Origin: Dyella_A ginsengisoli
Lineage (GTDB): Bacteria > Pseudomonadota > Gammaproteobacteria > Xanthomonadales > Rhodanobacteraceae
Direction: 5' to 3'
Assembly (NCBI RefSeq): GCF_044904665.1
Contig: NZ_JADIKM010000004.1
Location: 124,001-188,000 of the forward strand
Length of the DNA stretch: 64,000 bases
The notes below the pieces were generated by a model. The model saw nothing but the letters and a program-made list of their open reading frames with translations, was not told where the DNA came from and made no database searches. Positions 8,625-18,668 of the stretch are shown here, piece by piece; the first letter of the stretch is position 1, and every line of letters begins with the position of its first letter. The position numbers were made by a program, and so were the translations under genes.

Positions 8625-10229
8625 ATGGCACGCAGGGGAAGAGTGGCGATGGCCGCGACCGTCGCGGCGACGCTGGCGCTGGCTGGCTGGTGGCTCCACG
8701 GAAGCGTGACTGCACCGGCAACACACCCCGCGCTCGCCAGCGCACCCGCTCAGCCACCGGCGGCCGCGTCCGCGGCTCAGCCACCCCCGCTGCGCTTTGA
8801 GCCGTTCACGCAGACCCAGGTGGATCAGTTCCTGAGCCAGGCCCGCAAGGTCGAAGCGATCAACGATCCGCTGCAGCGCTGCCTGGCCTACCCGGACCCT
8901 CCCGGCAGCCACTGGAACGCCGACGCGGTAAAGGCCTACTGCCACTACCGCTACCAGCCCGGCATCAGCTTCGACGAGGCGCGTCGCCTGATCGAGCGGG
9001 GTCACGCCGCGGAGCTGGATCGTCAGCTGGCCGATGCTCTGCACCAGCAGCTCACCGATCCCGCCGCGCGGGGCATGCTCGACCACATCTACCAGAACGC
9101 CTTCGACGACGGCTCGTTCGACATCCGCCCCACGCTCGACGCGTGGAAGCGGCAGTCGCCCAATAGCGCCTTTGCCTATGCCGCCAGCGGCATGGCCTAT
9201 GCGCGGATGGCGGCCACGGCGCGCGGCGAAAAGTTCATCAGCGATACCCCGCCCGACGCGATCCTGTCCATGGATCGCCTGGCCCAGGAGGCCGATACCG
9301 ATCTTCGCCACGCGATCGCGCTCGACCCGCGCCTCACGCCGGTCTATGCGTCCATGATGGATATCGGCCGCATGACGCTGGGGCGCGACTACGCGCTGCA
9401 GGCGCGCGAAGCCGGGCTGAAGATCGCGCCGGCCGACTTCCTTCTGTATGCCACGGCCAATGTGATGGCCGAACCCAAGTGGGGCGGCACACCGGGAGAG
9501 CTCGAAGCGTTGCGTCGCCTTGAGCTGTCGCACGCGGCGCAGAACCCACTGCTCTACCTCAACGCCACCGACGTGCGGCTGCGCGAATTCAACTTCTACA
9601 GCTGCCGCTGCGACACCCCGCCGGAGCTGGCCCTGATGATGCACACGCTGCAGGACGTGGCCTCGTTCGACCCGCTCGACTCTGCCGGCCAAAGCGCGGA
9701 CACGGCGCAGCAACACACGCTGGCCGCGGTGTATTACGCCGAGGTGATCCGCTTTGCCAATCGTCCCAATGACCGGCTCAGCCGCGCATTTGCGCTGGTT
9801 CCGCTGGGCTACCCAAGCTGGGCGCGCGACGAGATCAGCGCCGTGGCGCCGCAGCTGCCGGGCAAGGGCGCCGTCTATCGCGGCCTGGGCTATGCCGACT
9901 TGGAGCTGGAAGAAAACACCCGGGCCACCGGCGAGCTCGAGCAGGCGGTGCGCCTCGACCCCACCGATAAATGGTCGTGGGAATCGCTGGGCCTGATCTA
10001 TGGCGGCACCGGGCAGTGGGACAACGCCTGGGACGTCGCCGATCAGCTGATCCGTATAGAGCCCGATGCCCCCGATGGTTGGCAACTGCGCGCGCAGGTG
10101 CAGATGGAGCAGCCCCGCGCCGGGCTGGCCGACACGGTGCAGGCGTTTGCAGAACGCTTCGGCGATCGGCCCGACCAGCAGGCCGCGCTCAACCGCATGC
10201 GCGACGCGCTGGCGCACCTCAAGCACTGA
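8625..10229 (+). CDS. DUF4034 domain protein with TPR-like repeats
   Basis: 534 residues. One N-terminal hydrophobic segment (residues about 8-24) works as signal anchor, followed by an Ala/Pro-rich linker. A DUF4034-like region lies around residues 110-260 (FDEARRLIERGHAAELDRQL... PTLDAWKRQSPNSAFAYAASGMAYA). The C-terminal part has TPR-like helices (YRGLGYADLELEENTRATGELEQAV; WESLGLIYGGTGQWDNAWDVADQLI). It likely serves as a periplasmic or membrane-tethered scaffold; function not established. The start follows GGGGGAGCGC. Confidence 0.75.
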   Translation: MARRGRVAMAATVAATLALAGWWLHGSVTAPATHPALASAPAQPPAAASAAQPPPLRFEPFTQTQVDQFLSQARKVEAINDPLQRCLAYPDPPGSHWNADAVKAYCHYRYQPGISFDEARRLIERGHAAELDRQLADALHQQLTDPAARGMLDHIYQNAFDDGSFDIRPTLDAWKRQSPNSAFAYAASGMAYARMAATARGEKFISDTPPDAILSMDRLAQEADTDLRHAIALDPRLTPVYASMMDIGRMTLGRDYALQAREAGLKIAPADFLLYATANVMAEPKWGGTPGELEALRRLELSHAAQNPLLYLNATDVRLREFNFYSCRCDTPPELALMMHTLQDVASFDPLDSAGQSADTAQQHTLAAVYYAEVIRFANRPNDRLSRAFALVPLGYPSWARDEISAVAPQLPGKGAVYRGLGYADLELEENTRATGELEQAVRLDPTDKWSWESLGLIYGGTGQWDNAWDVADQLIRIEPDAPDGWQLRAQVQMEQPRAGLADTVQAFAERFGDRPDQQAALNRMRDALAHLKH

Positions 10230-10307
10230 GCCCTTGCCGCACTGCCGCTTTCCGCCCGGGGGAGCGGTGGCCACAATCGAGCTTTCCACCAGTTCCGCGA
10301 GCACGCC

Positions 10308-11978
<1,671 letters not shown>

Positions 11979-12067
11979 CGTAGCGGCTTATCCATTGCCG
12001 TAGCGAATGCTTGAATGCCATATAACGTCCTGACCATTTCATTTCATCCATAGGTCTCATCAATAAA

Positions 12068-13627
12068 ATGGAAAGTATTTCGATTCGCAATCTCCGGAGT
12101 CTCAAGGACACTGGTGACGTTGAGATAAAGCCTCTGACAGTTCTTCTAGGAAAGAATAGCGCAGGGAAAAGCACGTTCTTGCGGTCATTTCCTTTGCTTC
12201 GTCAGAGTTCAGAAGAAAAGACTCTGAACGATATTTTATGGTGGGGTGATTATGTTGATTTTGGGACGTTTTGGGAGTCATTGAACAACTCCGCTGGTGA
12301 TCCAGTAATTGAGTTTTCATTTAGATTCTCTCATCCGCTGAGGCACATGTATTTTTCGATGCCTTCCCAGGCAAGAAGGCCAACCAGGGATCATCTAAAT
12401 TCCCTGCTCGAATACAGGTTTCATCTTAAGCAGTCGGCCGAAGAGCATGATGTTAATAGCCCAATATTTTCGGAATATACCATTGAGCAAGACGGCAATG
12501 TAGCCTATGTATTGGTCGATCGAGAGCTGACTCTTAAAAAGCTGCAGGTAAATGGTGAGGATCTGCTGCCCCTGACACAGGTTCGGCAGGTAATACGTCA
12601 GGCGCGCCTGTTGCCGACGATTTTGGTTCACATTGATGACGATGAAATCATTGCGCGTATATTTAATGTCGTTAAATCATTTGCTCATCACAGGGTGGCT
12701 GATCAGACAATTCTAGACCTGATAGGTGGTTTAACTTATGGGCCAAGAAGTTCGATCATTACGCAACTAAAGAGCGCTGATCTCGGCGATGTCTGGCGGA
12801 GGCGTCTTCGTGCGTTGTCTGCTGATAGTGATGAGATTCGAGAAATTCATCGGGCGCTATTTGCGATAAGTTTTAATAACATATTCGATGTGGTGAACTC
12901 GGTTCTCACTGCATCTTTCTCCAACGTAAGATATATAACCCCATTGCGTGCTTCTGCGGAGCGTTACTACAGACAAAGGGCGATTGCCGTAGATGAGATT
13001 GCTCCTAATGGCGACAATTTGGCTATGTTTCTAAAAAGCCTGGGTGAGCCCGAGGCTAGGGCGTTTGCAGATTGGACGGCAGACAACATGGGGTTTTCTG
13101 TTTTGGTGGAAAGTCATGCTGGCCACGTAAGCATCTTGATTGAGGATGCGGAAAGGAAGACACGAGTCAACCTTGCTGACGTGGGCTTTGGATTCTCTCA
13201 GGTTATACCGATTTTGGCGCAGGTGTGGCAGGTGACCAGGCGCCGGCGCCGAAATTCGCCTGTCTTCAGTCAACGTGACTTTGCGGCGCAGGCTCCGGTT
13301 ATTTTTCTCGTTGAGCAGCCGGAGCTCCATTTGCATCCTCGAATGCAGGGGAGGTTAATGGAGCTATTTTATAAGGTGCTCATCGGTGCTCGGCGGATAG
13401 GGGTTGATCTTCGCTTCATAATTGAAACACACAGCGAGACGATGGTCGCTAAAACCGGTCAGCTTCTCTTGGCGGAGGAGGATTTGCCGCTAGAAGATGT
13501 TGTGGTGTATTTATTTGAGCGCGATCCGTTATCTCCATCAAACGCAACGATTTCAAAGTCATCATTTGACGGTGAGGGGTTTCTTAGCAATTGGCCGTAT
13601 GATTTTTTTGATGGGGTGGGGGGCTGA
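12068..13627 (+). CDS. AAA/ABC-type ATPase with DUF3696 C-terminus (putative defence ATPase)
   Basis: 519 residues. It is an SMC/OLD-like ATPase: Walker A LLGKNSAGKST (residues about 26-36), a signature-like segment ADVGFGFSQVIPIL near 375, Walker B FLVEQPELHLHPRMQ and the switch His in IIETHSE. The tail (ATISKSSFDGEGFLSNWPYDFF) resembles the DUF3696 end of such ATPases. Base composition is clearly more AT-rich than its neighbours, indicating transfer. The next gene follows after three bases, so the two form an operon. Related ATPases pair with nucleases in anti-phage systems; a defence role here is inference. No good ribosome-binding site precedes the ATG. Confidence 0.8.
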   Translation: MESISIRNLRSLKDTGDVEIKPLTVLLGKNSAGKSTFLRSFPLLRQSSEEKTLNDILWWGDYVDFGTFWESLNNSAGDPVIEFSFRFSHPLRHMYFSMPSQARRPTRDHLNSLLEYRFHLKQSAEEHDVNSPIFSEYTIEQDGNVAYVLVDRELTLKKLQVNGEDLLPLTQVRQVIRQARLLPTILVHIDDDEIIARIFNVVKSFAHHRVADQTILDLIGGLTYGPRSSIITQLKSADLGDVWRRRLRALSADSDEIREIHRALFAISFNNIFDVVNSVLTASFSNVRYITPLRASAERYYRQRAIAVDEIAPNGDNLAMFLKSLGEPEARAFADWTADNMGFSVLVESHAGHVSILIEDAERKTRVNLADVGFGFSQVIPILAQVWQVTRRRRRNSPVFSQRDFAAQAPVIFLVEQPELHLHPRMQGRLMELFYKVLIGARRIGVDLRFIIETHSETMVAKTGQLLLAEEDLPLEDVVVYLFERDPLSPSNATISKSSFDGEGFLSNWPYDFFDGVGG

Positions 13628-13630
13628 GTC

Positions 13631-14779
13631 ATGCTTGTAATTATGGATGATTCACTCGATGACGTGTTGCGCGATCCCTCTAATTCTTCTCATGACTTGG
13701 CTTGCTCTGAGATAAATCGTCTTGCCGATGCGAGGGTTAGGGGAAGGTTGCTCATTTATGTCGACAGCCTCGCTGTTTTGGATTTAATCAGGAATTCTGA
13801 AAGATTTTCAAATCGCACAAAGTCGGTTTTCCTCGCTGTATCTCGCGCGAGAGCATTTAAGGGATCGCTGGTCTCCTCTCTAAAAGTAGTTGTTCGGCTT
13901 GTTGCTGGCGGTGGGGATGTTTCCGATCGAATGTCTAGTGGTCGCCGGGAGATAATCGTCCCGATTTGTAATGTGCCACATGGATTTTTCGATAATCCCG
14001 TGCTTTTGGCTGAAAATATAAATGATGCCAAGGCTTATTTGATTCTGGCGCGAGCGGCGATTGCTAGTGGGGGCTTTCAGCTGCCGCGGGTCCAGCTGAA
14101 AGCGGACGTTAGGGGTGGGGGCGGGAGTGCTATCGAGCATGAATACAAGAACATTAAAAGTGCTGCAGATAAATTAGTTCTGTCCATCGTTGACAGTGAT
14201 GTTAGATATCCAGGTTGTGTTCCGAATGATTGGTCTCGGCGAATGGTCGAGGACGACATTGCTAACTCGTCGAGCTTGGCAAGGACCATCGTGATCGACG
14301 TGTATTCGATTGAGAATATTTTTCCGTTGGATCTGCATAAGCACATTTCGTCGTTCAGATCTGATCCGGCTAGGAGATTTTCTCTGGAGAGGGACGAAGG
14401 GATTTGGCGTAAGCACGTTGATAAGGATCATTGGAGATTTGTGCCGCTAAAGAGGAGTGTTCCTTGTGCTTTGTTGCGTGGGGCTGGCGATGGTGGTGCC
14501 TATTGGCAAGGTTGCGCGCAGCATTTCAACGACTATTCGTCAAAAAGTTGTACTCGCGATATTTATGCGTGTACGCACGGCTGTGAACGTCTCCCGAGGT
14601 ATCCCGAGGACTACCTTGTGGAGTTTGTGAAAGAATTCGAGAAGGTGCCGAACGACGGCCTTCGAGATCTCTGTAGGTCACTCCCCGCATCTGTTAGGGA
14701 TATGTTTGCTGAGCTTTCTAAGAGCGTTGTTTCGTGGTTTTGTGTTGGGCGTCCAATCGGTGCAGTTGGACGCGATTGA
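13631..14779 (+). CDS. TOPRIM-like partner of the DUF3696 ATPase (putative effector nuclease)
   Basis: 382 residues, no confident named family. A pattern like the TOPRIM fold is visible: an acidic motif LLAENINDAKAYLILARAAI (residues about 119-138), a GGGG turn near 160 and LVLSIVDSDVRYPG with a DxD near 185. A Cys/His-rich cluster (CAQHFNDYSSKSC, then YACTHGC) near residue 300 could bind zinc. Low GC matches the ATPase gene three bases upstream. By analogy with two-gene OLD-like and PARIS-type systems it may be the toxic nuclease released or controlled by the ATPase. The order, spacing and motifs are seen; the activity is inferred. Confidence 0.65.
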   Translation: MLVIMDDSLDDVLRDPSNSSHDLACSEINRLADARVRGRLLIYVDSLAVLDLIRNSERFSNRTKSVFLAVSRARAFKGSLVSSLKVVVRLVAGGGDVSDRMSSGRREIIVPICNVPHGFFDNPVLLAENINDAKAYLILARAAIASGGFQLPRVQLKADVRGGGGSAIEHEYKNIKSAADKLVLSIVDSDVRYPGCVPNDWSRRMVEDDIANSSSLARTIVIDVYSIENIFPLDLHKHISSFRSDPARRFSLERDEGIWRKHVDKDHWRFVPLKRSVPCALLRGAGDGGAYWQGCAQHFNDYSSKSCTRDIYACTHGCERLPRYPEDYLVEFVKEFEKVPNDGLRDLCRSLPASVRDMFAELSKSVVSWFCVGRPIGAVGRD

Positions 14780-14803
14780 TTTATGAACCGAACAAAACAA
14801 GGG

Positions 14804-15322
14804 TCAGGTTCGACTTTTCGATGAGCTTCGCGCCTTGCGCGGCCGCCCGATCTTGAGCGGGCTGGCCGGGCGCGCGAGTTGGGCTTCTATGGTGGCGCGG
14901 AAGCGGTCTGAGCCAAGCGCGTGCAGGCGCTGCAGATGCTGGCGAATCGCTGCGATGTCCTCGTCGGAAAGCGTTTCCCGTGCGATGACGCGATAGGCCG
15001 CACAGCGCTCCTCTGGCGATTCGCCAAGGCGCAGGTAAGTGGGGTGCGGGTGCATCAGGGCGTCGTGATGGCCCAGCGCGTTGGCAGCGTGGCTTGACCA
15101 GAGGTACTCGGCCGGATCGGCGCACATCATCGCGCGGACCGGGTTGAGTTCGATATAGCGGCAGCAGCGCAGCAGGTAGGTGTCGCGGTCGACCAGGGAG
15201 GATTTGTAGCGGCCCTCCCAGAGCGTGCCGGTGCGGCGGTAGCGATCATTGACGTATCGCACGTGGCGGCGTCCCAGCGCCTGCATGACGCGTGCAAGCT
15301 GGCCGCTGGCTTCGGGCGTCAT
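14804..15322 (-). pseudogene. RAYT1 transposase, 5'-truncated
   Basis: 172 codons of a REP-associated tyrosine (Y1/IS200-like) transposase. Present are YVNDRYRRTGTLWEGRYKSS, RYIELNPVRAMM and the C-terminal DNA-binding tail (LHALGSDRFRATIEAQLARP...KIGRPRKARSS). The N-terminal 80 or so residues with the His-hydrophobic-His motif are missing, so it cannot cut DNA. The truncation point coincides with a family C repeat. The 3' end runs into a family B half-repeat (GGGTCAGGTTCGACTTTTCGAT), which encodes the last residues. Confidence 0.85.
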
Positions 15323-15329
15323 CTGTAAT

Positions 15330-15353
15330 AAAGGGGACGTGGCTAATTTAATC
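15330..15353. repeat. Family C repeat at the RAYT1 5' breakpoint
   Basis: AAAGGGGACGTGGCTAATTT, almost identical to the copies at 17403, 19727 and 21760. It sits immediately outside the first surviving codons of the truncated RAYT1. Confidence 0.75.
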
Positions 15354-15421
15354 CGGCCGTCGTCTGACGTCCTATCCGACCACTAGGCCTCCACGCCACG
15401 CCCCGTCCTCCGCAGGATGCT

Positions 15422-15691
15422 CTAGCGCTTGGTGCGCACTCGCCTCTGCGCCGGAACATCCTGACCTTGCTCCGCCAGCTCGCGAGCAAGTGAAAACACT
15501 ACGTCCAGGGACACGGACAGCTTGCTCGCCATACGCTGCATGGATTTCAACGAAGGATTGCGGCGGCTTCGCTCGATGCCGCTGACATACGTGCGGTCCA
15601 GGCCCGCGCTTAGAGCGAGCTGCTCCTGGCTGAGCGAGTGGCGCTCGCGCAGAAGTCGAAAGGCGGGGCCGACGTAGGGGGTGATGTCCAC
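15422..15691 (-). CDS. XRE-family helix-turn-helix regulator (second of a tandem pair)
   Basis: 89 residues from a GTG at 15691. A single HTH_3 domain fills the N-terminal two thirds (FRLLRERHSLSQEQLALSAG, LDRTYVSGIERSRRNPSLKS), ending in a basic tail (AQRRVRTKR). It is paralogous to the gene just upstream (SQE-LALQAGL-RTYVSEVERGMRN), from which it is separated by 23 bases, so both are probably cotranscribed. The size and sequence are like the controller (C) proteins of restriction-modification systems, but no restriction or methylase gene is in sight. The long frame extending upstream is only a shadow of its partner. Confidence 0.78.
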   Translation of the reverse strand: MDITPYVGPAFRLLRERHSLSQEQLALSAGLDRTYVSGIERSRRNPSLKSMQRMASKLSVSLDVVFSLARELAEQGQDVPAQRRVRTKR

Positions 15692-15714
15692 CGGACAGTC
15701 GCGTCCGGTGGACT

Positions 15715-15990
15715 TCAACGTGTTGCGAGGCGCTTGAGCATGTCGAGGTCTAGTAGATCGCCTAGTGGCACGCCCAGTGCCTGTGCGAGGAGCCCCATGT
15801 TGTCGATCGAAATGTTGCGCATCCCGCGCTCGACTTCTGAAACGTAGGTGCGGCTGAGGCCAGCCTGCAAAGCGAGCGCTTCCTGAGACAGATCCTGAAG
15901 GCGTCTTGCTCGCCGAAGGTTGCGTGCGAACACGAGGCGAGGCGATGCGTTGGCAGATGCTTTGCTCATTGGGCAAGCATCCGCGTGCAT
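15715..15990 (-). CDS. XRE-family helix-turn-helix regulator, C-protein-like
   Basis: 91 residues (or 84 from an internal ATG at 15969). It is a single HTH domain: VFARNLRRARRLQDLSQEAL, LQAGLSRTYVSEVERGMRN, then NMGLLAQALGVPLGDLLD. This resembles C.PvuII-type controllers and phage-type repressors. An array of ACTATAA repeats lies 18-58 bases upstream and is a likely operator. A TATAGT box at 16013-16008 would give a transcript with only about 11 leader bases. It is divergent from two small genes starting at 16134. Confidence 0.82.
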   Translation of the reverse strand: MHADACPMSKASANASPRLVFARNLRRARRLQDLSQEALALQAGLSRTYVSEVERGMRNISIDNMGLLAQALGVPLGDLLDLDMLKRLATR

Positions 15991-16007
15991 GAGATTGACG
16001 GCTACAA

Positions 16008-16048
16008 ACTATAAGACTATAAACAACAACTATAAGTGACATATAGTC
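16008..16048. promoter_or_regulatory. Probable operator/promoter of the tandem XRE regulators (C-box-like)
   Basis: Three direct ACTATAA copies (16008-16014, 16016-16022, 16029-16035) and an inverted TATAGT (16042-16047) are visible. The outer pair forms GACTATA ... TATAGTC (16015-16021 and 16042-16048). GACT/AGTC half-sites are the hallmark of restriction-modification C-boxes. Binding by the adjacent regulators is inferred from position. Confidence 0.55.
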
Positions 16049-16133
16049 TTTTAGTAAGTTAAATTCGACCCGTAGAGAGTGCGGATAGGTTGAGAAATCA
16101 ACCTGTCCGGCACGTTACCCAGGGAGAGACGCC

Positions 16134-16406
16134 ATGACGCAGGATCGGCTTGCTTTCGGAGTCACAGTCAACCAGTTCGACCAACTCATTCGCTTGCTCC
16201 GCACGATCACGGCCAATGGAGACGTGATGACGGTGGGCGGGGCCGAGCCGCTGCATCGGCATACAGTATCGGTGCTGGGAGAGGGCATCTTTGAGGCTGC
16301 GCTTGAGGTGCAAGGGGTGCTCGATGAAGTGGAGGAGCAACGCCTGCCCAGAGAGCCGCGTACTGCAAACGCCCGCCCTCACCGCGGAGCCGCGTCGGCC
16401 AGTTGA
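16134..16406 (+). CDS. Small protein of unknown function next to XRE pair
   Basis: 90 residues, mostly helical in character (QFDQLIRLLRTITANGDVMTVGG; IFEAALEVQGVLDEVEEQRLP). A ribosome-binding site (GGGAGAG) precedes the ATG by about seven bases. No family recognised. Transcription is divergent from the XRE pair across the ACTATAA operator array, and a second small gene follows after 101 bases, suggesting that both are controlled by these regulators. Confidence 0.55.
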   Translation: MTQDRLAFGVTVNQFDQLIRLLRTITANGDVMTVGGAEPLHRHTVSVLGEGIFEAALEVQGVLDEVEEQRLPREPRTANARPHRGAASAS

Positions 16407-16507
16407 CGGGCAAACGCTCGTGCATCGGCGGCAGGCTCAGCAGAGCCGCGGCCCATCATTGCCCGTCGCCGCAAGCGAGGGCGATATTCCAGCAAGGAGA
16501 CACGACC

Positions 16508-16792
16508 ATGGATCGTGCATCGTCCCGTGAGCAAAGAACCGTCGACACGTCCGGCATTGCGCTCTCTCTGAGCAACTACGAGGCGCTGCGCGATCTCTGT
16601 GACGAGTTGCAGTTACTGGTGGCACTGACTGCCACCAGCCATCCGATCGATGACGAGATTCTCCCGGTGAATCTCAAACGCGCCGCGCTGGCTGGCTACC
16701 TAAGCGGGGTCGCCGAGCGCATCGTGAATGCACTGGAAGAGGGCGATGGCTCGCCTGAAGCGCATGCCGCGCATCTGGGCGTGCCGAGCTAG
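16508..16792 (+). CDS. Small helical protein of unknown function
   Basis: 94 residues, start supported by AAGGAG eight bases upstream. Acidic and helical (NYEALRDLCDELQLLVALTA; YLSGVAERIVNALEEGDGSP). The length and composition are like small regulatory or antitoxin-type proteins, but there is no recognisable domain. It follows the 16134 gene on the same strand and may be part of the same XRE-controlled unit. Confidence 0.55.
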   Translation: MDRASSREQRTVDTSGIALSLSNYEALRDLCDELQLLVALTATSHPIDDEILPVNLKRAALAGYLSGVAERIVNALEEGDGSPEAHAAHLGVPS

Positions 16793-16950
16793 CAAATCGG
16801 CCTGCTCGTCATGCCGATCGCCCCGTAGAAAAAGGGGGAGGGCACCTGTCTCAGGGGCTGGAAATGAACCCGTCTCCGTTCGGTTGCCGTTGAGCAAGTC
16901 GTCGATGAGGCGACCTTTCGCTGGCAAGCCCTCAGCGTCGACACAACGAC

Positions 16951-17382
16951 TCAATGCGCAGGCAGGTGGTCCGGAAAATCCGTTTGCTTCGCGAACGTGT
17001 CCACCCGATCTACGGTCAGCAACCCATGCGGATTGCCAGTGGCGGAGGGATCGAACGTCCCAGCCAGAGTCACGGTGAAGATTCGCAGGGACAGATCCAT
17101 CGGATCGCCGGACAACGCCACATCGAACTGATGCGCCTTCAATGTCGGCGCCAATCCATCGGCAAACCGGAATCCCACGCTCACGCCCTTGCAGCCAGGG
17201 TCGATTAGCCTGGCGCCATGGCGCGCATCCATGATCGCTACCGAGGACAGGTGAACCCGATGCGCGCCAGACTCCGAACCGTACAGCTGGCACACGGTAG
17301 TTTCCGATGCAGGCGCTTGGGCGCGCACGCCGCACGCGGACACCAGCACCACAGCTAGAACGAGGGCAGGGAGCTTCACCAT
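16951..17382 (-). CDS. Putative lipoprotein of unknown function
   Basis: 143 residues from the ATG at 17382. The signal peptide ends in a lipobox (LVSAC). The mature part looks like a compact beta-rich domain with two further cysteines (TVCQLYG; DPGCKGVSVG) that could form a disulphide. No family recognised. The 5' side abuts a family C repeat at 17403, only about 20 bases from the start codon, so the native promoter may have been replaced or lies within the repeat. Confidence 0.6.
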   Translation of the reverse strand: MVKLPALVLAVVLVSACGVRAQAPASETTVCQLYGSESGAHRVHLSSVAIMDARHGARLIDPGCKGVSVGFRFADGLAPTLKAHQFDVALSGDPMDLSLRIFTVTLAGTFDPSATGNPHGLLTVDRVDTFAKQTDFPDHLPAH

Positions 17383-17402
17383 GCGCAATTGTAGCCACAC
17401 CC

Positions 17403-17465
17403 AATAAAGGGGACGTGGCTAATTAAATCGGCTCGCGAAGGCTGGCTTGCCGCGGCCGTCCGCGG
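17403..17465. repeat. Family C repeat fused to the last bases of RAYT2
   Basis: 63 bases identical, as read, to 21760-21822, where the same stretch forms the 3' end of the RAYT2 pseudogene plus its flanking repeat. Here only the stub remains (core AAAGGGGACGTGGCTAATTA), with no other transposase sequence. Confidence 0.8.
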
Positions 17466-18125
17466 TAAGACAGGGGTCAGAGTGCACTTTCTTGAGGGGC
17501 ACAAGGGAGCGGCGGCAGGTTGTTGTCCCACCGCCGCTGCCGTTACACAGATGGCGGCTTTAGTGCCGTTGCTTCCATCTTCACGCTGAGCCTTGTCTGC
17601 CCAAATTGCACACAAACGAAGCAGCTCACCGGAAGGTAGCTGCGCAACCAGCACAGTGCGTAGACCATTGACATGATCGGAGTCTCCAACGAATTACCTG
17701 GCTCGCTCCCCTATGCGCGAGATGACAAAGGCAAACAGCGTCATCCCAATCCTTTGGTAGACAACTGTCCTACGTTCCCAACGAAGCGATGCTTGCACGA
17801 GGCAACGCATGTTCTTTGGAAAGACCGGCAGGTTTTCGGACTTGCGGACATGGATCTTGCGATCCGCCTACTTGCTCCCGCTTCCCAGCCATTACTAGGC
17901 CAGTGCATGTTGGGCGCGTTCGTTTCCGCTTTACCGCTACGGGGTCAGTTCTGGAATTACGCCAGATTCCCTTTTAAGCCTCGTCGACAAAACCGTCTGA
18001 CTAGGCACCGATGGCTCAACATATCGGTCATTATTGGGTAAGTCAACCCAACATGTTGTGGATAGGTCCATCGGCAATAAAAGGGTCTAAAACAGGGGGC
18101 AGAGTGAGGGAAACAGGGGGCAGGT
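17466..18125. other. Intergenic stretch with family D repeat, no supported gene
   Basis: Starts with a family D copy (GTCAGAGTGCACTTTCTTGA, 17477-17496), then a GC-rich dyad (GGCGGCAGG ... CCGCCGCTGCC, around 17511-17543). A small minus-strand frame near 17654-17490 has some coding look but no supporting signal. The rest holds nothing I can recognise. Confidence 0.4.
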
Positions 18126-18416
18126 TTGACTTTTCGATCAACGTTGAGCTTTGCGTGGCCGCCCGATCTTGAGCGGCCCGGCCGGCCGCGCGAGCTGGGC
18201 CTCGATGGCGGCGCGAAAGCGTCGGATCCGAGCGCATGCTGGCGCTGCAGATGCAGGCGGATCGCTTCGATGTCCTCGTCGGAGAGCGTTTCCAGTGCGA
18301 TGGCGCGATAGGCAGCACAGCGTTCCCGGTGCGTGTCGCCAAGGCGCTGGTAGGTGGGGTGGGAGTGCACGAGAGCGTTGTGATGACCAAGTGCGTTCGC
18401 GCCATGGCTCGACCAA
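18126..18416 (-). pseudogene. RAYT1 C-terminal fragment, frameshifted
   Basis: Encodes WSSHGANALGHHNALVHSHPTY, ALETLSDEDIEAIRLHLQRQ and, in a shifted frame, the IEAQLARPAGPLKIGRPRKAQ tail. These match the C-terminal half of the copy at 14804. The 5' end is cut exactly where a family A palindrome begins (18417), and the 3' end merges into a family B half-repeat (GGGGGCAGGTTTGACTTTTC). Confidence 0.85.
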
Positions 18417-18467
18417 AACGGGGTCGGGTTCACTTTCTGACCATTGATAAGTGAACCTGACCCCGTT
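18417..18467. repeat. Family A palindrome (REPIN-like), full copy
   Basis: Arms AACGGGGTCGGGTTCACTT and AAGTGAACCTGACCCCGTT flank a 13-base loop (TCTGACCATTGAT). One mismatch between arms. The loop is the same as in the copy at 37643 apart from one base. Confidence 0.9.
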
Positions 18468-18581
18468 CGGTTGGCCTTCGCGAACGGATGATGGGCGTCC
18501 GGAGGCAGCGAAACGCTTTCGGGCACGGCCTGCCTGAGGCGATCGCTGCCACGAGGCAGCTTCCATCGGAAGCGGGGAGCA

Positions 18582-18648
18582 GCGCGCAACCTTCTGAAGC
18601 CAAGTGTTGCAGAGGGGTAACGCTGACTCCTCCTCTGGCTTTTCGGCA
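18582..18648. repeat. Family D repeat, diverged
   Basis: CAACCTTCTGAAGCCAAG ... AACGCTGACTCC ... GGCTTTTCGG aligns with the 42470 copy (ACCTTCTTGAAGCGAGCG ... GACGCTGACCACC ... GGCTTTTCGG). Confidence 0.5.
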
Positions 18649-18668
18649 TCTTTCAAGGGACGGATACG

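Noticed and set aside
17376..17654. 92-codon minus-strand frame near 17500 as a gene
   Set aside because: It ends inside a family D repeat and RAYT2 stub, has no ribosome-binding site and no known relatives by eye.
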